Source: Muribaculaceae bacterium (GTDB taxonomy: Bacteria; Bacteroidota; Bacteroidia; Bacteroidales; Muribaculaceae). Taken from it: a DNA stretch of 64,000 nt. Where the stretch lies: NCBI GenBank assembly GCA_017547845.1, contig JAFYNZ010000061.1:19455-83454 (forward strand). Reading direction: 5' to 3'. Under the pieces are notes generated by a model. The model searched no databases and was not told the origin of the DNA. It saw nothing but the letters and a program-made list of their open reading frames with translations. Shown here in pieces: positions 49,938 to 59,128 of this stretch. Each line of letters opens with the position of its first letter. Position 1 is the first letter of the stretch. The position numbers and the translations under genes are program-made.

Positions 49938-49945
49938 CAAAATTA
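49938..49945 (-). promoter_or_regulatory. Promoter -7 box of the rnf operon
   Basis: On the minus strand TAATTTTG at 49945-49938, 59 bp before the first ATG. No TTTG is found at the expected -33 distance. Confidence 0.65.
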
Positions 49946-49993
49946 GTAAATATTTCCTGAAATATGGAACTTTTTTACCACCTATTTTTCAAA

Positions 49994-50014
49994 ATAACGA
50001 AATTTTTCCGTAAT
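49994..50014. promoter_or_regulatory. Degenerate copy of the mdh/fabD dyad upstream of rnf
   Basis: ATAACGAA (49994-50001) and CCGTAAT (50008-50014) are separated by a T-rich spacer. The right half is identical to the fabD dyad; the left half is degenerate and the spacing is one base shorter. It lies about 50 bp upstream of the rnf -7 box. Confidence 0.3.
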
Positions 50015-50123
50015 TGACAATTTTTGCGCCATTTCAACCTCCATAAAGTCCATTCATAAAACTGCACAACTCCGGAAAAAGTGTGCAAAACCTCACTCTC
50101 AAGGCATTTTCTCAAAAAAAATC

Positions 50124-50154
50124 TTTGCAGTTTTAAAAACTTTGTCTAACTTTG
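50124..50154 (+). promoter_or_regulatory. Promoter of rho
   Basis: TTTG at 50124-50127, a 19-bp spacer, then TAACTTTG at 50147-50154. The first transcribed base would be near 50161. Confidence 0.8.
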
Positions 50155-50160
50155 CATCAC

Positions 50161-50334
50161 CTTTTAGGACATCATGTCCAAATCCTCCCTACCATTAGCA
50201 GAAAAACATTTTATCAACTAAATCTGTTAATCGTAATATCACAATCATTATTCATTTTTCGCATTCAATTTTACTCTCATTTACAAAGAATGCGTCCTCA
50301 TTAGATTTATTAAATTAATCAACATACATTTGAT
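50161..50334 (+). promoter_or_regulatory. Long rho leader, C-rich and G-poor
   Basis: After a short hairpin (GGACAT-C-ATGTCC, 50167-50179) the leader has about 26 C against 6 G over roughly 110 bases (50177-50288). Unstructured C-rich, G-poor RNA is the known preference of Rho, so the leader is a candidate site for autogenous termination of rho. Confidence 0.45.
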
Positions 50335-52272
50335 ATGTACACACTCGATGAACTCAATGCCATGTCGGAAGACCAATTGCGTAAATTGGCCAACGAAATG
50401 GGAATGAACAACACCGACTCTGTAGGCTCTCAAACGATGGCTTATTACATCCTCGACAATCAGGCGATTACTACTGCCAAAGAACAATCAAGCAAGAAAT
50501 CGACCCCAAAAGAAAAGAAAACTCGAGAGAAAAAAACTGCATCTCAAAAGGCTAAAAAGACACAAGATAAACAAGTCGACTCTGAGTCTCAACCCGAAGT
50601 AAAGGAAGAGGTTGCTACTACAGTCACCTCGACTCAAAGCGATGAAAAACCAGCCAAACCGGAACCTAAAAAGCGTGGTCGCAAGCCTAAAGTAGCAACT
50701 GCTTCTGCTACTGAGCAATCTGTACCTAAAGAAGCAGACAAAGAGCCAATCAACGAGAATAACGAACAAACTCAGCCCTCAATAGAGACTCCAAAGCCCC
50801 AAGAAGAACCTAAAGCGGAGCCACAACCTCAAGCAACTATAGAAACTGTTAATGCACCTGAGGTTAAACCGACTCCTACCTCACAAGAACAAACTCCTCA
50901 ACGACGTGAGTCATCGTTCGGCTCGTTCTTCCCTAACTCCGGCGGTAAAAAATTCGTACCTCGCACCCAAGAGGAACGCGAAAGAGCCGAAAAAGCTGCA
51001 GCGACCGCTCCAATTATTATCCAAGAGCCAACTGCAGAACCTCCTCAACAACAGGGACAACAAAAGAAAAATAAAAAGCAAAAAAATCAGCAGAACCAGC
51101 AACGTCAGAACCAGCAACAACAGCAGCAGCCTCAACGCCAGACAATGTTTGACTTTGAAGGTATATTGACTGCACAAGGCGCTCTCGAAATTATGCCTGA
51201 CGGATATGGGTTCCTACGTTCAAGCGACTACAACTATCTCAATAGTCCAGATGATGTCTATGTGTCTCAAGCACAAATCAAGCAATATGGTCTTAAGAAT
51301 GGTGATGTTGTCGAAGGTGGTATCCGTCCTCCTCGCGAAGGCGAAAAATACTTCCCTCTCTGCAAAGTAATATCAGTAAACGGTCTTCAGCCTGAAATGA
51401 TACGCGACCGTGTACCATTTGAGCACCTCGTACCTCTATTCCCTGACGAGAAATTCGACCTCACAGGTGGTCGCACATGCAACATCTCAACTCGCGTAGT
51501 CGATATGTTTGCACCCATCGGTAAAGGACAACGTGCACTTATTGTCGCTCCTCCCAAAACCGGTAAGACTATACTTCTCAAAGACATTGCCAACGCTATT
51601 GCAGAAAACCACCCGGAAACCTACATCATTATGCTCCTCATCGACGAGCGTCCTGAAGAAGTGACCGATATGGCTCGCAGTGTCAATGCTGAAGTAATTG
51701 CATCTACGTTTGATGAGCCGGCCGAACGCCATGTCAAAATCGCAGGTATTGTGCTCGAAAAAGCTAAACGCCTTGTTGAATGTGGCCACGACGTTGTGAT
51801 TATGCTTGACTCTATCACACGACTCGCTCGTGCCTACAACACAGTATCACCGGCATCAGGCAAAATCCTCTCCGGTGGTGTCGATGCCAATGCGCTACAA
51901 CGCCCTAAACGCTTCTTTGGTGCAGCGCGCAACATAGAAAATGGTGGTTCACTCACAATTATTGCAACTGCACTTACAGAGACATCGTCAAAGATGGACG
52001 AAGTAATCTTCGAAGAATTCAAGGGTACGGGCAACATGGAACTTCAGCTTGATCGCAAGCTTTCCAACAAACGTATCTACCCTGCTGTCGACATCATCGC
52101 ATCATCAACTCGTCGCGACGACTTGCTCGTCAGTCAAGAAGTGCTTAATCGTATGTGGGTGCTACGCAACTATCTTGGCGATATGAACTCACTCGAAGCA
52201 ATGGAATTTATCAAGAAACGCATGGAGATGACTCGCAACAACGAAGAACTCCTTGTCACTATGGATAAATAA
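50335..52272 (+). CDS. rho: Transcription termination factor Rho with large disordered insertion
   Basis: The 645-residue protein is a hexameric RNA-dependent ATPase that ends transcription. An N-terminal helical domain (about 1-45; [22 protein letters not shown]) precedes a low-complexity insertion of about 220 residues, rich in Lys, Glu, Pro and Gln. The RNA-binding cold-shock domain (from about 271; [27 protein letters not shown]) and the motor domain follow, with Walker [11 protein letters not shown] near 404. E. coli Rho is 419 residues. Such insertions are typical of Bacteroidales, and the one in B. thetaiotaomicron Rho has been reported to drive condensate formation. It probably forms an operon with ybaK, 17 bases downstream. 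Confidence 0.97.
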   Translation: MYTLDELNAMSEDQLRKLANEMGMNNTDSVGSQTMAYYILDNQAITTAKEQSSKKSTPKEKKTREKKTASQKAKKTQDKQVDSESQPEVKEEVATTVTSTQSDEKPAKPEPKKRGRKPKVATASATEQSVPKEADKEPINENNEQTQPSIETPKPQEEPKAEPQPQATIETVNAPEVKPTPTSQEQTPQRRESSFGSFFPNSGGKKFVPRTQEERERAEKAAATAPIIIQEPTAEPPQQQGQQKKNKKQKNQQNQQRQNQQQQQQPQRQTMFDFEGILTAQGALEIMPDGYGFLRSSDYNYLNSPDDVYVSQAQIKQYGLKNGDVVEGGIRPPREGEKYFPLCKVISVNGLQPEMIRDRVPFEHLVPLFPDEKFDLTGGRTCNISTRVVDMFAPIGKGQRALIVAPPKTGKTILLKDIANAIAENHPETYIIMLLIDERPEEVTDMARSVNAEVIASTFDEPAERHVKIAGIVLEKAKRLVECGHDVVIMLDSITRLARAYNTVSPASGKILSGGVDANALQRPKRFFGAARNIENGGSLTIIATALTETSSKMDEVIFEEFKGTGNMELQLDRKLSNKRIYPAVDIIASSTRRDDLLVSQEVLNRMWVLRNYLGDMNSLEAMEFIKKRMEMTRNNEELLVTMDK

Positions 52273-52289
52273 CACCTATCTCGCAACAA

Positions 52290-52769
52290 ATGGCCGGTAT
52301 TCAGAAGACTAATGCAGCTCGACTACTCGACAAAGCAGGTATAAGCTACGAACTTATACCCTACACTGTCGACCCCGACAACCTCGCCGTCGATCATGTC
52401 GCAGCAGAATTAGACGAAGATATCAATCAAGTATACAAAACTCTTGTTCTCAAAGGCGACAAGACCGGTCACATCGTCTGCGTGATACCGGGCAACAAAG
52501 AAGTCGACCTCAAAAAAGCTGCGAAAATCAGCGGAAACAAGAAGGTCGAAATGATACCTATGAAAGATTTGCTACCCACCACAGGCTACATCCGTGGTGG
52601 GTGCACCTCAATAGGTATGAAAAAACAATTCCCCACCTACATTCAAGAAGACTGCATACTCTTCGACCACATTTTCATCTCAGCCGGTCAACGTGGTCTT
52701 CAAATTAAAATCAACCCCAACGACCTTATCAATTTCGTCCCTGCTATCGAAGCAGACATCACCACCTGA
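52290..52769 (+). CDS. ybaK: Cys-tRNA(Pro)/Cys-tRNA(Cys) deacylase YbaK
   Basis: The 159-residue YbaK/EbsC-type protein hydrolyses mischarged Cys-tRNA-Pro in trans. The family landmarks are TNAARLLDKAGISYELIPY at the N-terminus, VYKTLVLKGDKTGHIVCVIPG with the catalytic-region lysine, and GYIRGGCTSIGMKKQFPTYI. Length is standard. It follows rho closely and has no promoter of its own in the 17-bp gap. Confidence 0.93.
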   Translation: MAGIQKTNAARLLDKAGISYELIPYTVDPDNLAVDHVAAELDEDINQVYKTLVLKGDKTGHIVCVIPGNKEVDLKKAAKISGNKKVEMIPMKDLLPTTGYIRGGCTSIGMKKQFPTYIQEDCILFDHIFISAGQRGLQIKINPNDLINFVPAIEADITT

Positions 52770-52780
52770 CCTTAATCCCC

Positions 52781-52888
52781 CTAATTATTGGCACACGATA
52801 AATGCTATTGATGTTGATGACATCGTGGCATCTATCTTCGTTTCTCACTACTTTATTACTCCAAGTCTGCTAAAGTGCCAATAATAGC
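52781..52888. repeat. Intergenic element with inverted ends
   Basis: TTATTGGCAC (52785-52794) and GTGCCAATAA (52875-52884) are exact 10-bp inverted copies 80 bp apart. Inside is a smaller dyad GATGT/ACATC (52810-52824). The right end, AGTGCCAATAATAGC (52874-52888), recurs with one change at 40053-40067. Confidence 0.4.
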
Positions 52889-52909
52889 GAAACATAATCG
52901 CCCAAAACG

Positions 52910-52941
52910 TTTGCTTTGCCAATATTTTTTGACTAACTTTG
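52910..52941 (+). promoter_or_regulatory. Promoter of the hisS operon
   Basis: TTTG at 52910-52913, a 20-bp spacer, then TAACTTTG at 52934-52941: a full consensus match. Confidence 0.85.
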
Positions 52942-52977
52942 CAGTCTTAATAATCAGAATACTATCAGTTAACAATA

Positions 52978-54339
52978 ATGGCACAGAAACCAAGCATACC
53001 TAAGGGCACGAGAGACTTCTCTCCTGCTGAAATGGCAAGAAGAAATTATATCTTTGACACTATCCGTCAAGCATTTAAATTATACGGCTACAAGCAGATC
53101 GAAACTCCTGCAATGGAAAACCTCTCTACCCTTATGGGTAAATATGGCGAAGAGGGCGACAAACTCCTATTTAAAATCCTTAACAGTGGCGACTACCTCA
53201 AGCCGGTGGGCGATGAAGAATTGACTGAACGCAACTGCGCTCGTCTTGCTTCAAAGCTTTGCGACAGAGGCCTTCGCTATGACCTCACCGTACCATTTGC
53301 ACGTTTCGTGGTGCAACACCGTGACGAGTTGACAATGCCTTTCAAACGCTATCAAATCCAACCGGTGTGGAGAGCTGACCGTCCTCAAAAAGGTCGCTAC
53401 AGAGAGTTTTTCCAATGTGACGCTGACGTCGTGGGTTCAGACTCATTGTGGAATGAAGTAGAATTGCTTTCGCTCATTGACACAGTCTTCCGCAATCTCA
53501 AGATTCGCACTTGTATCAAGCTCAACAATCGCAAAGTGTTAAGCGGTATCGCAGAGGTAATCGGTGAGGCAGACAAACTCATCGACATCACTGTCGCTAT
53601 AGACAAGATTGACAAAATAGGCATTGACAAAGTTAACGAAGAACTGAGTCAAAAAGGTCTCAATGACGAAGCTATCAGCCGTCTCCGTCCTTTGCTCGAA
53701 CTCAGTGGTTCAAACAGCGAAAAACTTCAGACTCTCTCTGAACTTTTGGCATCGTCAGAAATCGGTCTCAAAGGTATCGAAGAACTTAAAGAGGTGCTCG
53801 ATGGTATCGACACACTCGGACATGAATGCGATGTCGAACTCGATGTGTCGCTTGCACGTGGTCTTAACTACTACACCGGCACTATCATCGAAGTGAAGGC
53901 TTTAGATGTTGAGATCGGTAGTATTACAGGAGGTGGACGTTACGACAACCTCACAGGAGTTTTTGGCATGAGTGGTCTTTCAGGCGTGGGCATCTCATTC
54001 GGTGCTGACCGCATCTACGATGTGCTTAACCAACTCAACCTCTACCCGGAGGAAATCAGCAACACAGTTAAGGTGATATTTGTCAACTTTGGTCAAGCTG
54101 AAGCTGTGCAGTCAGCTAAATACATCGCTCAACTTCGTCAACAAGGCATCTCAGCAGAGCTCTACCCTGATAGTACAAAGATGAAGAAGCAGATGAATTA
54201 TGCCAACGACAACAAGATTCCTTTCGTCGCTATCATTGGCGAAACCGAATTGCAAGATGGCACTATCGCTGTAAAAAACATGAATAGCGGCGAGCAAAAG
54301 ACAATGTCTATCAATGAATTAATCGACGCACTCAAGTGA
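52978..54339 (+). CDS. hisS: Histidine--tRNA ligase
   Basis: The 453-residue class II synthetase charges tRNA-His. Motif 1 lies near [24 protein letters not shown]; motif 2 is [24 protein letters not shown]. The histidine-specific blocks are [16 protein letters not shown] and [10 protein letters not shown] with [13 protein letters not shown]. The C-terminal anticodon domain is [27 protein letters not shown] and onward. The stop codon overlaps the GTG start of the next gene, so translation of a metal-chelate uptake gene is coupled to a tRNA synthetase gene. Confidence 0.96.
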   Translation: MAQKPSIPKGTRDFSPAEMARRNYIFDTIRQAFKLYGYKQIETPAMENLSTLMGKYGEEGDKLLFKILNSGDYLKPVGDEELTERNCARLASKLCDRGLRYDLTVPFARFVVQHRDELTMPFKRYQIQPVWRADRPQKGRYREFFQCDADVVGSDSLWNEVELLSLIDTVFRNLKIRTCIKLNNRKVLSGIAEVIGEADKLIDITVAIDKIDKIGIDKVNEELSQKGLNDEAISRLRPLLELSGSNSEKLQTLSELLASSEIGLKGIEELKEVLDGIDTLGHECDVELDVSLARGLNYYTGTIIEVKALDVEIGSITGGGRYDNLTGVFGMSGLSGVGISFGADRIYDVLNQLNLYPEEISNTVKVIFVNFGQAEAVQSAKYIAQLRQQGISAELYPDSTKMKKQMNYANDNKIPFVAIIGETELQDGTIAVKNMNSGEQKTMSINELIDALK

Positions 54340-55466
54340 AACGACTAATCCATCTGTGGGTAGTAGCGACATTCGCATCACTATTGATGCTGGTCAGTTG
54401 CCAACCCAATAGTAAAGAGGCAGCAGTCAGTGGTCAAAACGAAATGACCCACTCCCAATTGCTGTCGATGCGCAAACATGGCAATGGCACTATGGTGGAA
54501 ATTGCCAACCCATGGGACTCTACAAAGCTTATGGCATCCTATCTATTGGTACCTACAGACGAAACTATTCCTCAAGATATCGACTCGGAAGTCACCGTAA
54601 TTCGTACGCCGGTGACTTCTCTTGTCGCATATACATCAGTTTATGCCGCAGCTATCAAAGAACTCGGAAGCATCGATGTAGTGACAGGCGTGACCGATGC
54701 TCAATTCTACAAAATTCCAGAAATAGTTGATGGTCTGAAATCTGGCAAAATTATAGACGCCGGCAAATCGGATAGCCCTATCGCAGAACGTATCATCGAG
54801 TTATCGCCCGATGCTATCCTCTTGACCATCTATCAAGGCATGGAGATGAACACTGTCCAACGACTTGGAATACCAATCCTCAAGTTTATCGACAACATGG
54901 AGAACACGCCTCTCGGCCGTGCAGAATGGATCAAGTTGATGGGTGAATTGACCGGCACACGCCAGACTGCAGATAGCATTTTCAACCAAGTCAAAGCAAG
55001 TTATCAGTCGCTACGCGATAGTGCACTATCGGTATCAAAACGACCAAAAGTGATGGTCGAAAACATGTATCAAGGTGTGTGGTATGTCAGCGGTGGCAAT
55101 AGCTACCAAGCGCGCATGATAGCCGATGCCGGAGGTGACTATGCTTGGAAAGACGACACTTCGACCGGCTCTCTATTCTTGTCGTTCGAGCAAGTGCTTG
55201 ACAAGGCTGAAGATTCTGACATCTGGTTGCTCAAAGTCTTTGGCACAGATTTGACAGCGAAAAGTCTTACGGATATGGATTCACGCAATCGTTTATTCAA
55301 GCCATTCTCCACAGGTGGGGTCTACTACTCCAACACTGCAGTGTCCAACCTCTTCGAGGAATTTCCGTTCCACCCGGAATTGATGCTTCGCGATTACATC
55401 TGCATATTCCACCCCACATTGCTCAGCGACAACAACCTTCGCTATTTCAATCAGATGAAACCATGA
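54336..55466 (+). CDS. ABC transporter substrate-binding lipoprotein (iron-chelate/cobalamin type)
   Basis: The 376-residue lipoprotein has its lipobox at LVSC, ending at Cys22. The rest matches the helical-backbone binding-protein family of siderophore and cobalamin importers: [36 protein letters not shown] in lobe one, ELSPDAILL, then a second lobe with [24 protein letters not shown]. It captures the ligand in the periplasm for the permease and ATPase encoded next. The GTG start overlaps the hisS stop (GTGA), and the permease ATG overlaps its own stop (ATGA). Iron-siderophore and corrinoid cannot be told apart here. Confidence 0.92.
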   Translation: MKRLIHLWVVATFASLLMLVSCQPNSKEAAVSGQNEMTHSQLLSMRKHGNGTMVEIANPWDSTKLMASYLLVPTDETIPQDIDSEVTVIRTPVTSLVAYTSVYAAAIKELGSIDVVTGVTDAQFYKIPEIVDGLKSGKIIDAGKSDSPIAERIIELSPDAILLTIYQGMEMNTVQRLGIPILKFIDNMENTPLGRAEWIKLMGELTGTRQTADSIFNQVKASYQSLRDSALSVSKRPKVMVENMYQGVWYVSGGNSYQARMIADAGGDYAWKDDTSTGSLFLSFEQVLDKAEDSDIWLLKVFGTDLTAKSLTDMDSRNRLFKPFSTGGVYYSNTAVSNLFEEFPFHPELMLRDYICIFHPTLLSDNNLRYFNQMKP

Positions 55467-56512
55467 TTACAGTCCTATCTCGACACCGCTCCGCCATAGT
55501 TTTCTCCACGCTGACCGTGATGTCGATCATCGTGGGATTGGCGTGCATTTTCATCGGTTCGGTAGACATACCCTTTGACGAAGTAGTCAATTCACTTATA
55601 GGCAAGGGGACACAAAAGCCAACATGGGACTACATCATCCACGAGTCGCGTATTCCGCTCACAATAACCGCAGCATTGGCTGGTGCAGCATTAGCCATTT
55701 CAGGCCTATTGATGCAGACCACATTTCAAAACCCATTGGCAGGTCCGTCTATCTTGGGAGTTTCGACCGGCGCGAGTATGGGAGTTGCCATATTGACTCT
55801 CGGTGCAGGAGGACTGTTGCAAGGCATTTTCGGCAACCATATCGGCGAATATGTCACCAACATAGTCGGAGCACTTCTTGGAGCCGGCATCATCATAGCC
55901 ATACTCATTGGTTTTTCGTCCGTTATACGCAACACATTGATGCTACTCATCATTGGAATTCTCATCAGTTACCTTTCCTCGTCTACTATTTCATTGCTTA
56001 ACTTCTTCTCATCGGCAGAAGAAGTGAAGTCATATGTGGTCTGGGGATTAGGCAGCTATTCTGGCGTTACGACCCAACAACTGCCATTGTTTGCCCTGTC
56101 GACCATAATAGCATTGCTATGGTCGCTTACTTTGAGCAAACCATTAAATGCTCTCCTGCTTGGTGAACGCTATGTGCAAAACTTGGGCTACAACATACGC
56201 AATCTCCGTAATTCGTTACTAACAATATCCGGAGTCTTGACCGCCATCGTCACTGCATTCTGTGGACCAATCGGTTTCCTCGGACTCATCGTGCCTCATG
56301 TAGCAAGACTGATGCTCAACTCATCAAATCATGTCATTCTCATACCGGCAACAATACTTTGCGGAGCATTTATCTCACTGCTATGCACGCTTTTAAGTGT
56401 GCTACCATCAAGCATCGGAGTCATACCGATCAATGCCATCACGCCAATCATCGGTGTGCCTATCATCTTATATGTCATTCTCAACCGCAAACGCATCAAC
56501 TACTTCAACTAA
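55463..56512 (+). CDS. FecCD-family ABC transporter permease
   Basis: The 349-residue protein has about ten membrane helices and the FecCD landmarks RIPLTITAALAGAALAISGLLMQTTFQNPLAGPSILGVSTGAS, LLLIGILIS and GPIGFLGLIVPHVARLM. It would form the homodimeric inner membrane channel for an iron-chelate or cobalamin importer. It overlaps the binding-protein gene by four bases and lies three bases before the ATPase gene. Confidence 0.95.
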   Translation: MITVLSRHRSAIVFSTLTVMSIIVGLACIFIGSVDIPFDEVVNSLIGKGTQKPTWDYIIHESRIPLTITAALAGAALAISGLLMQTTFQNPLAGPSILGVSTGASMGVAILTLGAGGLLQGIFGNHIGEYVTNIVGALLGAGIIIAILIGFSSVIRNTLMLLIIGILISYLSSSTISLLNFFSSAEEVKSYVVWGLGSYSGVTTQQLPLFALSTIIALLWSLTLSKPLNALLLGERYVQNLGYNIRNLRNSLLTISGVLTAIVTAFCGPIGFLGLIVPHVARLMLNSSNHVILIPATILCGAFISLLCTLLSVLPSSIGVIPINAITPIIGVPIILYVILNRKRINYFN

Positions 56513-56515
56513 GAC

Positions 56516-57286
56516 ATGAAAGCTTTGCTCGCAACTCATTCATTAAGCGTCGGTTACAAACATACGACCATACTCAAGGATATCGACATATCGATATTCC
56601 CTGCTGAAGTAGTGAGTCTTTTGGGTTCAAACGGTATTGGCAAATCCACACTTCTCAAGTCTCTCACAGGCGAGATCGATGCTATTTCGGGTAGCGTTGA
56701 AATCGACAACACACCACTTAAAAACCTCAGCAACAAAGCTTTATCACAGCTCATTGCAATTGTCACTACAGAGCGAGTGCAAGCCGGAGGACTAAAAGTC
56801 GAAGAACTTGTCAGTCTTGGCCGACACCCCCACACAGGCTTCTTCGGGAAATTGTCGCAAAAAGACAAGCAGATTGCCATGGAAGCGATGCAGTCAGTCG
56901 GTATCTACCACAAAAAGGACTCTTTCACGTCCGAACTATCTGATGGTGAGCGTCAAAAAATGATGATAGCTCGTGCTATTGCTCAGCAGACTCCGATTAT
57001 CATACTCGATGAGCCATTCTCTTTCCTCGACACTGCAAGTCGCATCGAAATTTTTGCACTTCTCAAAAAGATAAGTCGTGAAAAAGGTGTCGCTATCCTC
57101 CTATCGTCACACGACGTAGCGCAATCCATGCGCATGAGCGACCGAATCATCATGATTGACCGCAATAGGAATGTCACTTGTGGCACTCCTTCTGAGATAA
57201 TTCAAGAAGGAAATATCAACAACCTGTTTGATAGCCAAAACATTGTCTACGACACTGCCCTATCAGACTTCATACCTAAAAATTAA
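56516..57286 (+). CDS. ABC transporter ATP-binding protein (metal-chelate importer)
   Basis: The 256-residue ATPase energises the FecCD permease. Walker A is GSNGIGKST (about 37-45), the signature LSDGERQ at about 141-147, Walker B IIILDEP at about 161-167, and the switch His lies in LLSSHDVAQSM. It completes a binding-protein, permease and ATPase set. No TonB receptor for the same ligand lies alongside. Confidence 0.95.
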   Translation: MKALLATHSLSVGYKHTTILKDIDISIFPAEVVSLLGSNGIGKSTLLKSLTGEIDAISGSVEIDNTPLKNLSNKALSQLIAIVTTERVQAGGLKVEELVSLGRHPHTGFFGKLSQKDKQIAMEAMQSVGIYHKKDSFTSELSDGERQKMMIARAIAQQTPIIILDEPFSFLDTASRIEIFALLKKISREKGVAILLSSHDVAQSMRMSDRIIMIDRNRNVTCGTPSEIIQEGNINNLFDSQNIVYDTALSDFIPKN

Positions 57287-57290
57287 TCGC

Positions 57291-58511
57291 ATGCAAAAGA
57301 TATCTCTTCAACAATTCCTTTTCAATCAGCCAAATTCACCGGTTGAAAAACCGACAGACAAAGGCTATCTCATCATTGCCAATCGTCTGCTTACAATATG
57401 GAATGATAGCAAACTCCTTCGCGAAATTCCTGAAACTCTTCGCCACAACGTAGTGCTTGGCATCATCGGTTACTACCAAGACATCGTAGCCGACTCCGGC
57501 ATCTGGCGAACGTTCACCGACCATTGTCTCTCCCTCTATGGTCATCGTGTGCCATTTCATCAGCAAGACGAGGACTACATCGACTATGAACTCAATCTCA
57601 TCGATGTCAAATTCCTCACATGGTATTTCCTTGCCTTCAACTCAATGAAATATCGATTCATCTATCCACTCAACGACGACCTGATGGCTCTTGCCACTCT
57701 ATTCTTCAACGAGCTTGACCGCTGCTATGAGAATGCGCCTATTCCGACAGACTACGATGCTCTGCTCGACGTTGAACTCAACGACCCTGAGTGTACCAAT
57801 GCCATCTACGACCTTAGTCAGTGGCTTTTCTGGAGAAACTACCTCCTTGTGCCTCCATTTCAATTGACCTACTCGGCAGTATATAGTCAGATGGAAGAAA
57901 TTCGCCTCTCAGGCATTGGCGAAGAAGCTGCATTGGCGAAGTGTGAAGAGGTCAAAAACGAAGTTATGTCGACAATTCCGACAGGACCATTGGCTTTGTT
58001 CCTCAACGAATGGCTACACCTTATAATTAACGGTCGTCTGCCTAAAGCTAAAGCAGAAAACACCTCTGAACTACACAAATTCTACACTGCATTCACAAAC
58101 TATACCGGAGGCAAGAACATGGCCTTCTTCAAGACCTACGATGAGATGAATCAATTTTTCATTGACGCTCTTCAGTGGAAATCCGGTGAAGAATACTTTG
58201 TCAACCTCAAGCAGAACTCCGACTTTGTGCTGATGGTGACTCCCTACAAAGGCATGATGATAGCCAAAGATATTGCTCAATGCATCAACCACCCCGACAA
58301 CCCTCTCTACAACCGAGAATACGCTACTCAAAACGCATTTGCACTCCTTGCCGAGCGAGGAGTCTGCCCGGCCGACATGTTGCTTCACCTTATAGAGAAC
58401 GATTATCTGCCCGATGCATCATTCCCCGACAGCGACGACCGTCAGCTTGTTAAGGCTAATGCCGACTTCATTGCTCGCTGTTATCTCCAAGAATACTATC
58501 GAGCTGACTAA
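57291..58511 (+). CDS. Conserved hypothetical protein (possibly DUF3843)
   Basis: The 406-residue protein has no signal peptide or membrane helix and looks cytoplasmic and largely helical. Recognisable blocks are a basic N-terminus (KISLQQFLFNQPNSPVEKPTDKGYLIIANRLL), an acidic aromatic stretch (DEDYIDYELNLIDVKFLTWYFLAFNSMKYRFIYP) and a C-terminus rich in Asp. I associate it tentatively with DUF3843, a Bacteroidota-restricted family, without being certain. I chose the ATG at 57291, four bases after the ATPase stop. A longer frame starting at 57228 would overlap the ATPase gene by 59 bases. It lies in the hisS operon. Its function is unknown. Confidence 0.7.
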   Translation: MQKISLQQFLFNQPNSPVEKPTDKGYLIIANRLLTIWNDSKLLREIPETLRHNVVLGIIGYYQDIVADSGIWRTFTDHCLSLYGHRVPFHQQDEDYIDYELNLIDVKFLTWYFLAFNSMKYRFIYPLNDDLMALATLFFNELDRCYENAPIPTDYDALLDVELNDPECTNAIYDLSQWLFWRNYLLVPPFQLTYSAVYSQMEEIRLSGIGEEAALAKCEEVKNEVMSTIPTGPLALFLNEWLHLIINGRLPKAKAENTSELHKFYTAFTNYTGGKNMAFFKTYDEMNQFFIDALQWKSGEEYFVNLKQNSDFVLMVTPYKGMMIAKDIAQCINHPDNPLYNREYATQNAFALLAERGVCPADMLLHLIENDYLPDASFPDSDDRQLVKANADFIARCYLQEYYRAD

Positions 58512-58539
58512 TCAAGCAACATTTCAACCCATCACAACA

Positions 58540-58833
58540 ATGAGCAGAAACTACCTATCACGACAAGAACGACGAGGCATTATATGGTTGGCACTTATTG
58601 TGCTGACCATAATTGCTATTGCGTCAATACGAAGCTGCGCTAAGGAGAAAGATATACCAATGCAACCGATGCTTCACACTGTGGTATATAGCGACTCTGC
58701 TATCAATGATTCATCGACTACGAAGAAAAAAACGTCTAAGAAACACCGTAAATCCGGCAAGAAATCTTCGCAAAAACGAGTTCCAAAGATCTACCCGACT
58801 CGCGACCCACTCACCGATACAATACCCCGATAA
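58540..58833 (+). CDS. Small single-pass membrane protein with basic tail
   Basis: The 97-residue protein starts RNYLSRQERRG, has one membrane helix (about 14-30; IIWLALIVLTIIAIASI) and a Lys/Ser-rich outer or inner tail (KKKTSKKHRKSGKKSSQKR). The RQERRG-helix start resembles the N-terminus of ComEA-like helix-hairpin-helix proteins of Bacteroidota, but no such domain follows, so it may be a shortened relative. I chose the ATG at 58540, because the longer frame overlaps the preceding gene. It is the last gene of the hisS operon, and the function is unknown. Confidence 0.55.
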   Translation: MSRNYLSRQERRGIIWLALIVLTIIAIASIRSCAKEKDIPMQPMLHTVVYSDSAINDSSTTKKKTSKKHRKSGKKSSQKRVPKIYPTRDPLTDTIPR

Positions 58834-58934
58834 CTTCTTTCATCGCTAAACCTATCCTGCGACAGACTGATTGAACACGGAGACTATCATCAAAGCGACT
58901 GATAACAAAATTTAGAGCCTAAATAGCATATAAC

Positions 58935-58966
58935 AAAAAAGCAACCTACCATAGTAAGTTGCTTTT
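58935..58966 (-). terminator. Terminator of tRNA-Met (possibly bidirectional)
   Basis: GCAAC (58941-58945) and GTTGC (58958-58962) with neighbouring pairs form the stem. On the minus strand it is followed by TTTTTT; on the plus strand by TTTT. Confidence 0.8.
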
Positions 58967-58969
58967 CAG

Positions 58970-59043
58970 TAGCGGGAACGAGAATTGAACTCGTGACCTC
59001 CGGGTTATGAATCCGACGCTCTAACCAACTGAGCTATCCCGCC
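58970..59043 (-). tRNA. tRNA-Met (CAT anticodon)
   Basis: A 74-nt cloverleaf reads on the minus strand from GGCGGGATAGCTC to TCCCGCT plus A73. The acceptor stem pairs over seven positions (G1-T72 wobble). The D-arm is GCTC/GAGC, the anticodon loop TTCATAA gives CAT, and the T-arm is ACGAG-TTCAATT-CTCGT. An A-C mismatch closes the anticodon loop. It looks like the elongator Met tRNA; a lysidine-modified Ile tRNA also carries CAT but has a different acceptor region. CCA is not encoded. Confidence 0.9.
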
Positions 59044-59096
59044 ATTTTAATTGCTCGGAACAGTGTCGCTTCACTATCATTTCCGTTTTGCGAGTG

Positions 59097-59128
59097 CAAA
59101 GTTAGCAACTATTTTTCATCCCACCAAA
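59097..59128 (-). promoter_or_regulatory. Promoter of tRNA-Met
   Basis: On the minus strand TTTG at 59128-59125, a 20-bp spacer, then TAACTTTG at 59104-59097. It would give a 5' leader of about 45 nt. Confidence 0.85.

Larger units (their letters stand above)
49880..50334. other. 455-bp divergent region between the rnf operon and rho
   Basis: No gene is seen. It holds the rnf promoter (minus), a degenerate copy of the mdh/fabD dyad (49994-50014), a dyad TGCACA/TGTGCA with 13-bp spacing (50063-50087), the rho promoter (50124-50154) and a roughly 170-nt C-rich, G-poor rho leader. Confidence 0.65.

Noticed and set aside
51061-51145. CAG/CAA-rich tract as a possible unstable or phase-variable repeat
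   Set aside because: It lies in the Gln-rich part of the Rho disordered insertion, with interrupted codons (CAG, CAA, CGT, AAC mixed). No long pure repeat is present and the frame continues intact.
57228-57290. Longer N-terminus for the 406-residue hypothetical protein
   Set aside because: It would overlap the ATPase gene by 59 bases, while an ATG four bases after that gene's stop gives normal operon spacing.
58970-59043. Interpretation of the CAT tRNA as tRNA-Ile2 or initiator tRNA
   Set aside because: The G1-T72 acceptor and overall sequence fit the elongator type of Bacteroidota; the initiator would show a mismatched 1-72 pair and three G-C pairs in the anticodon stem.
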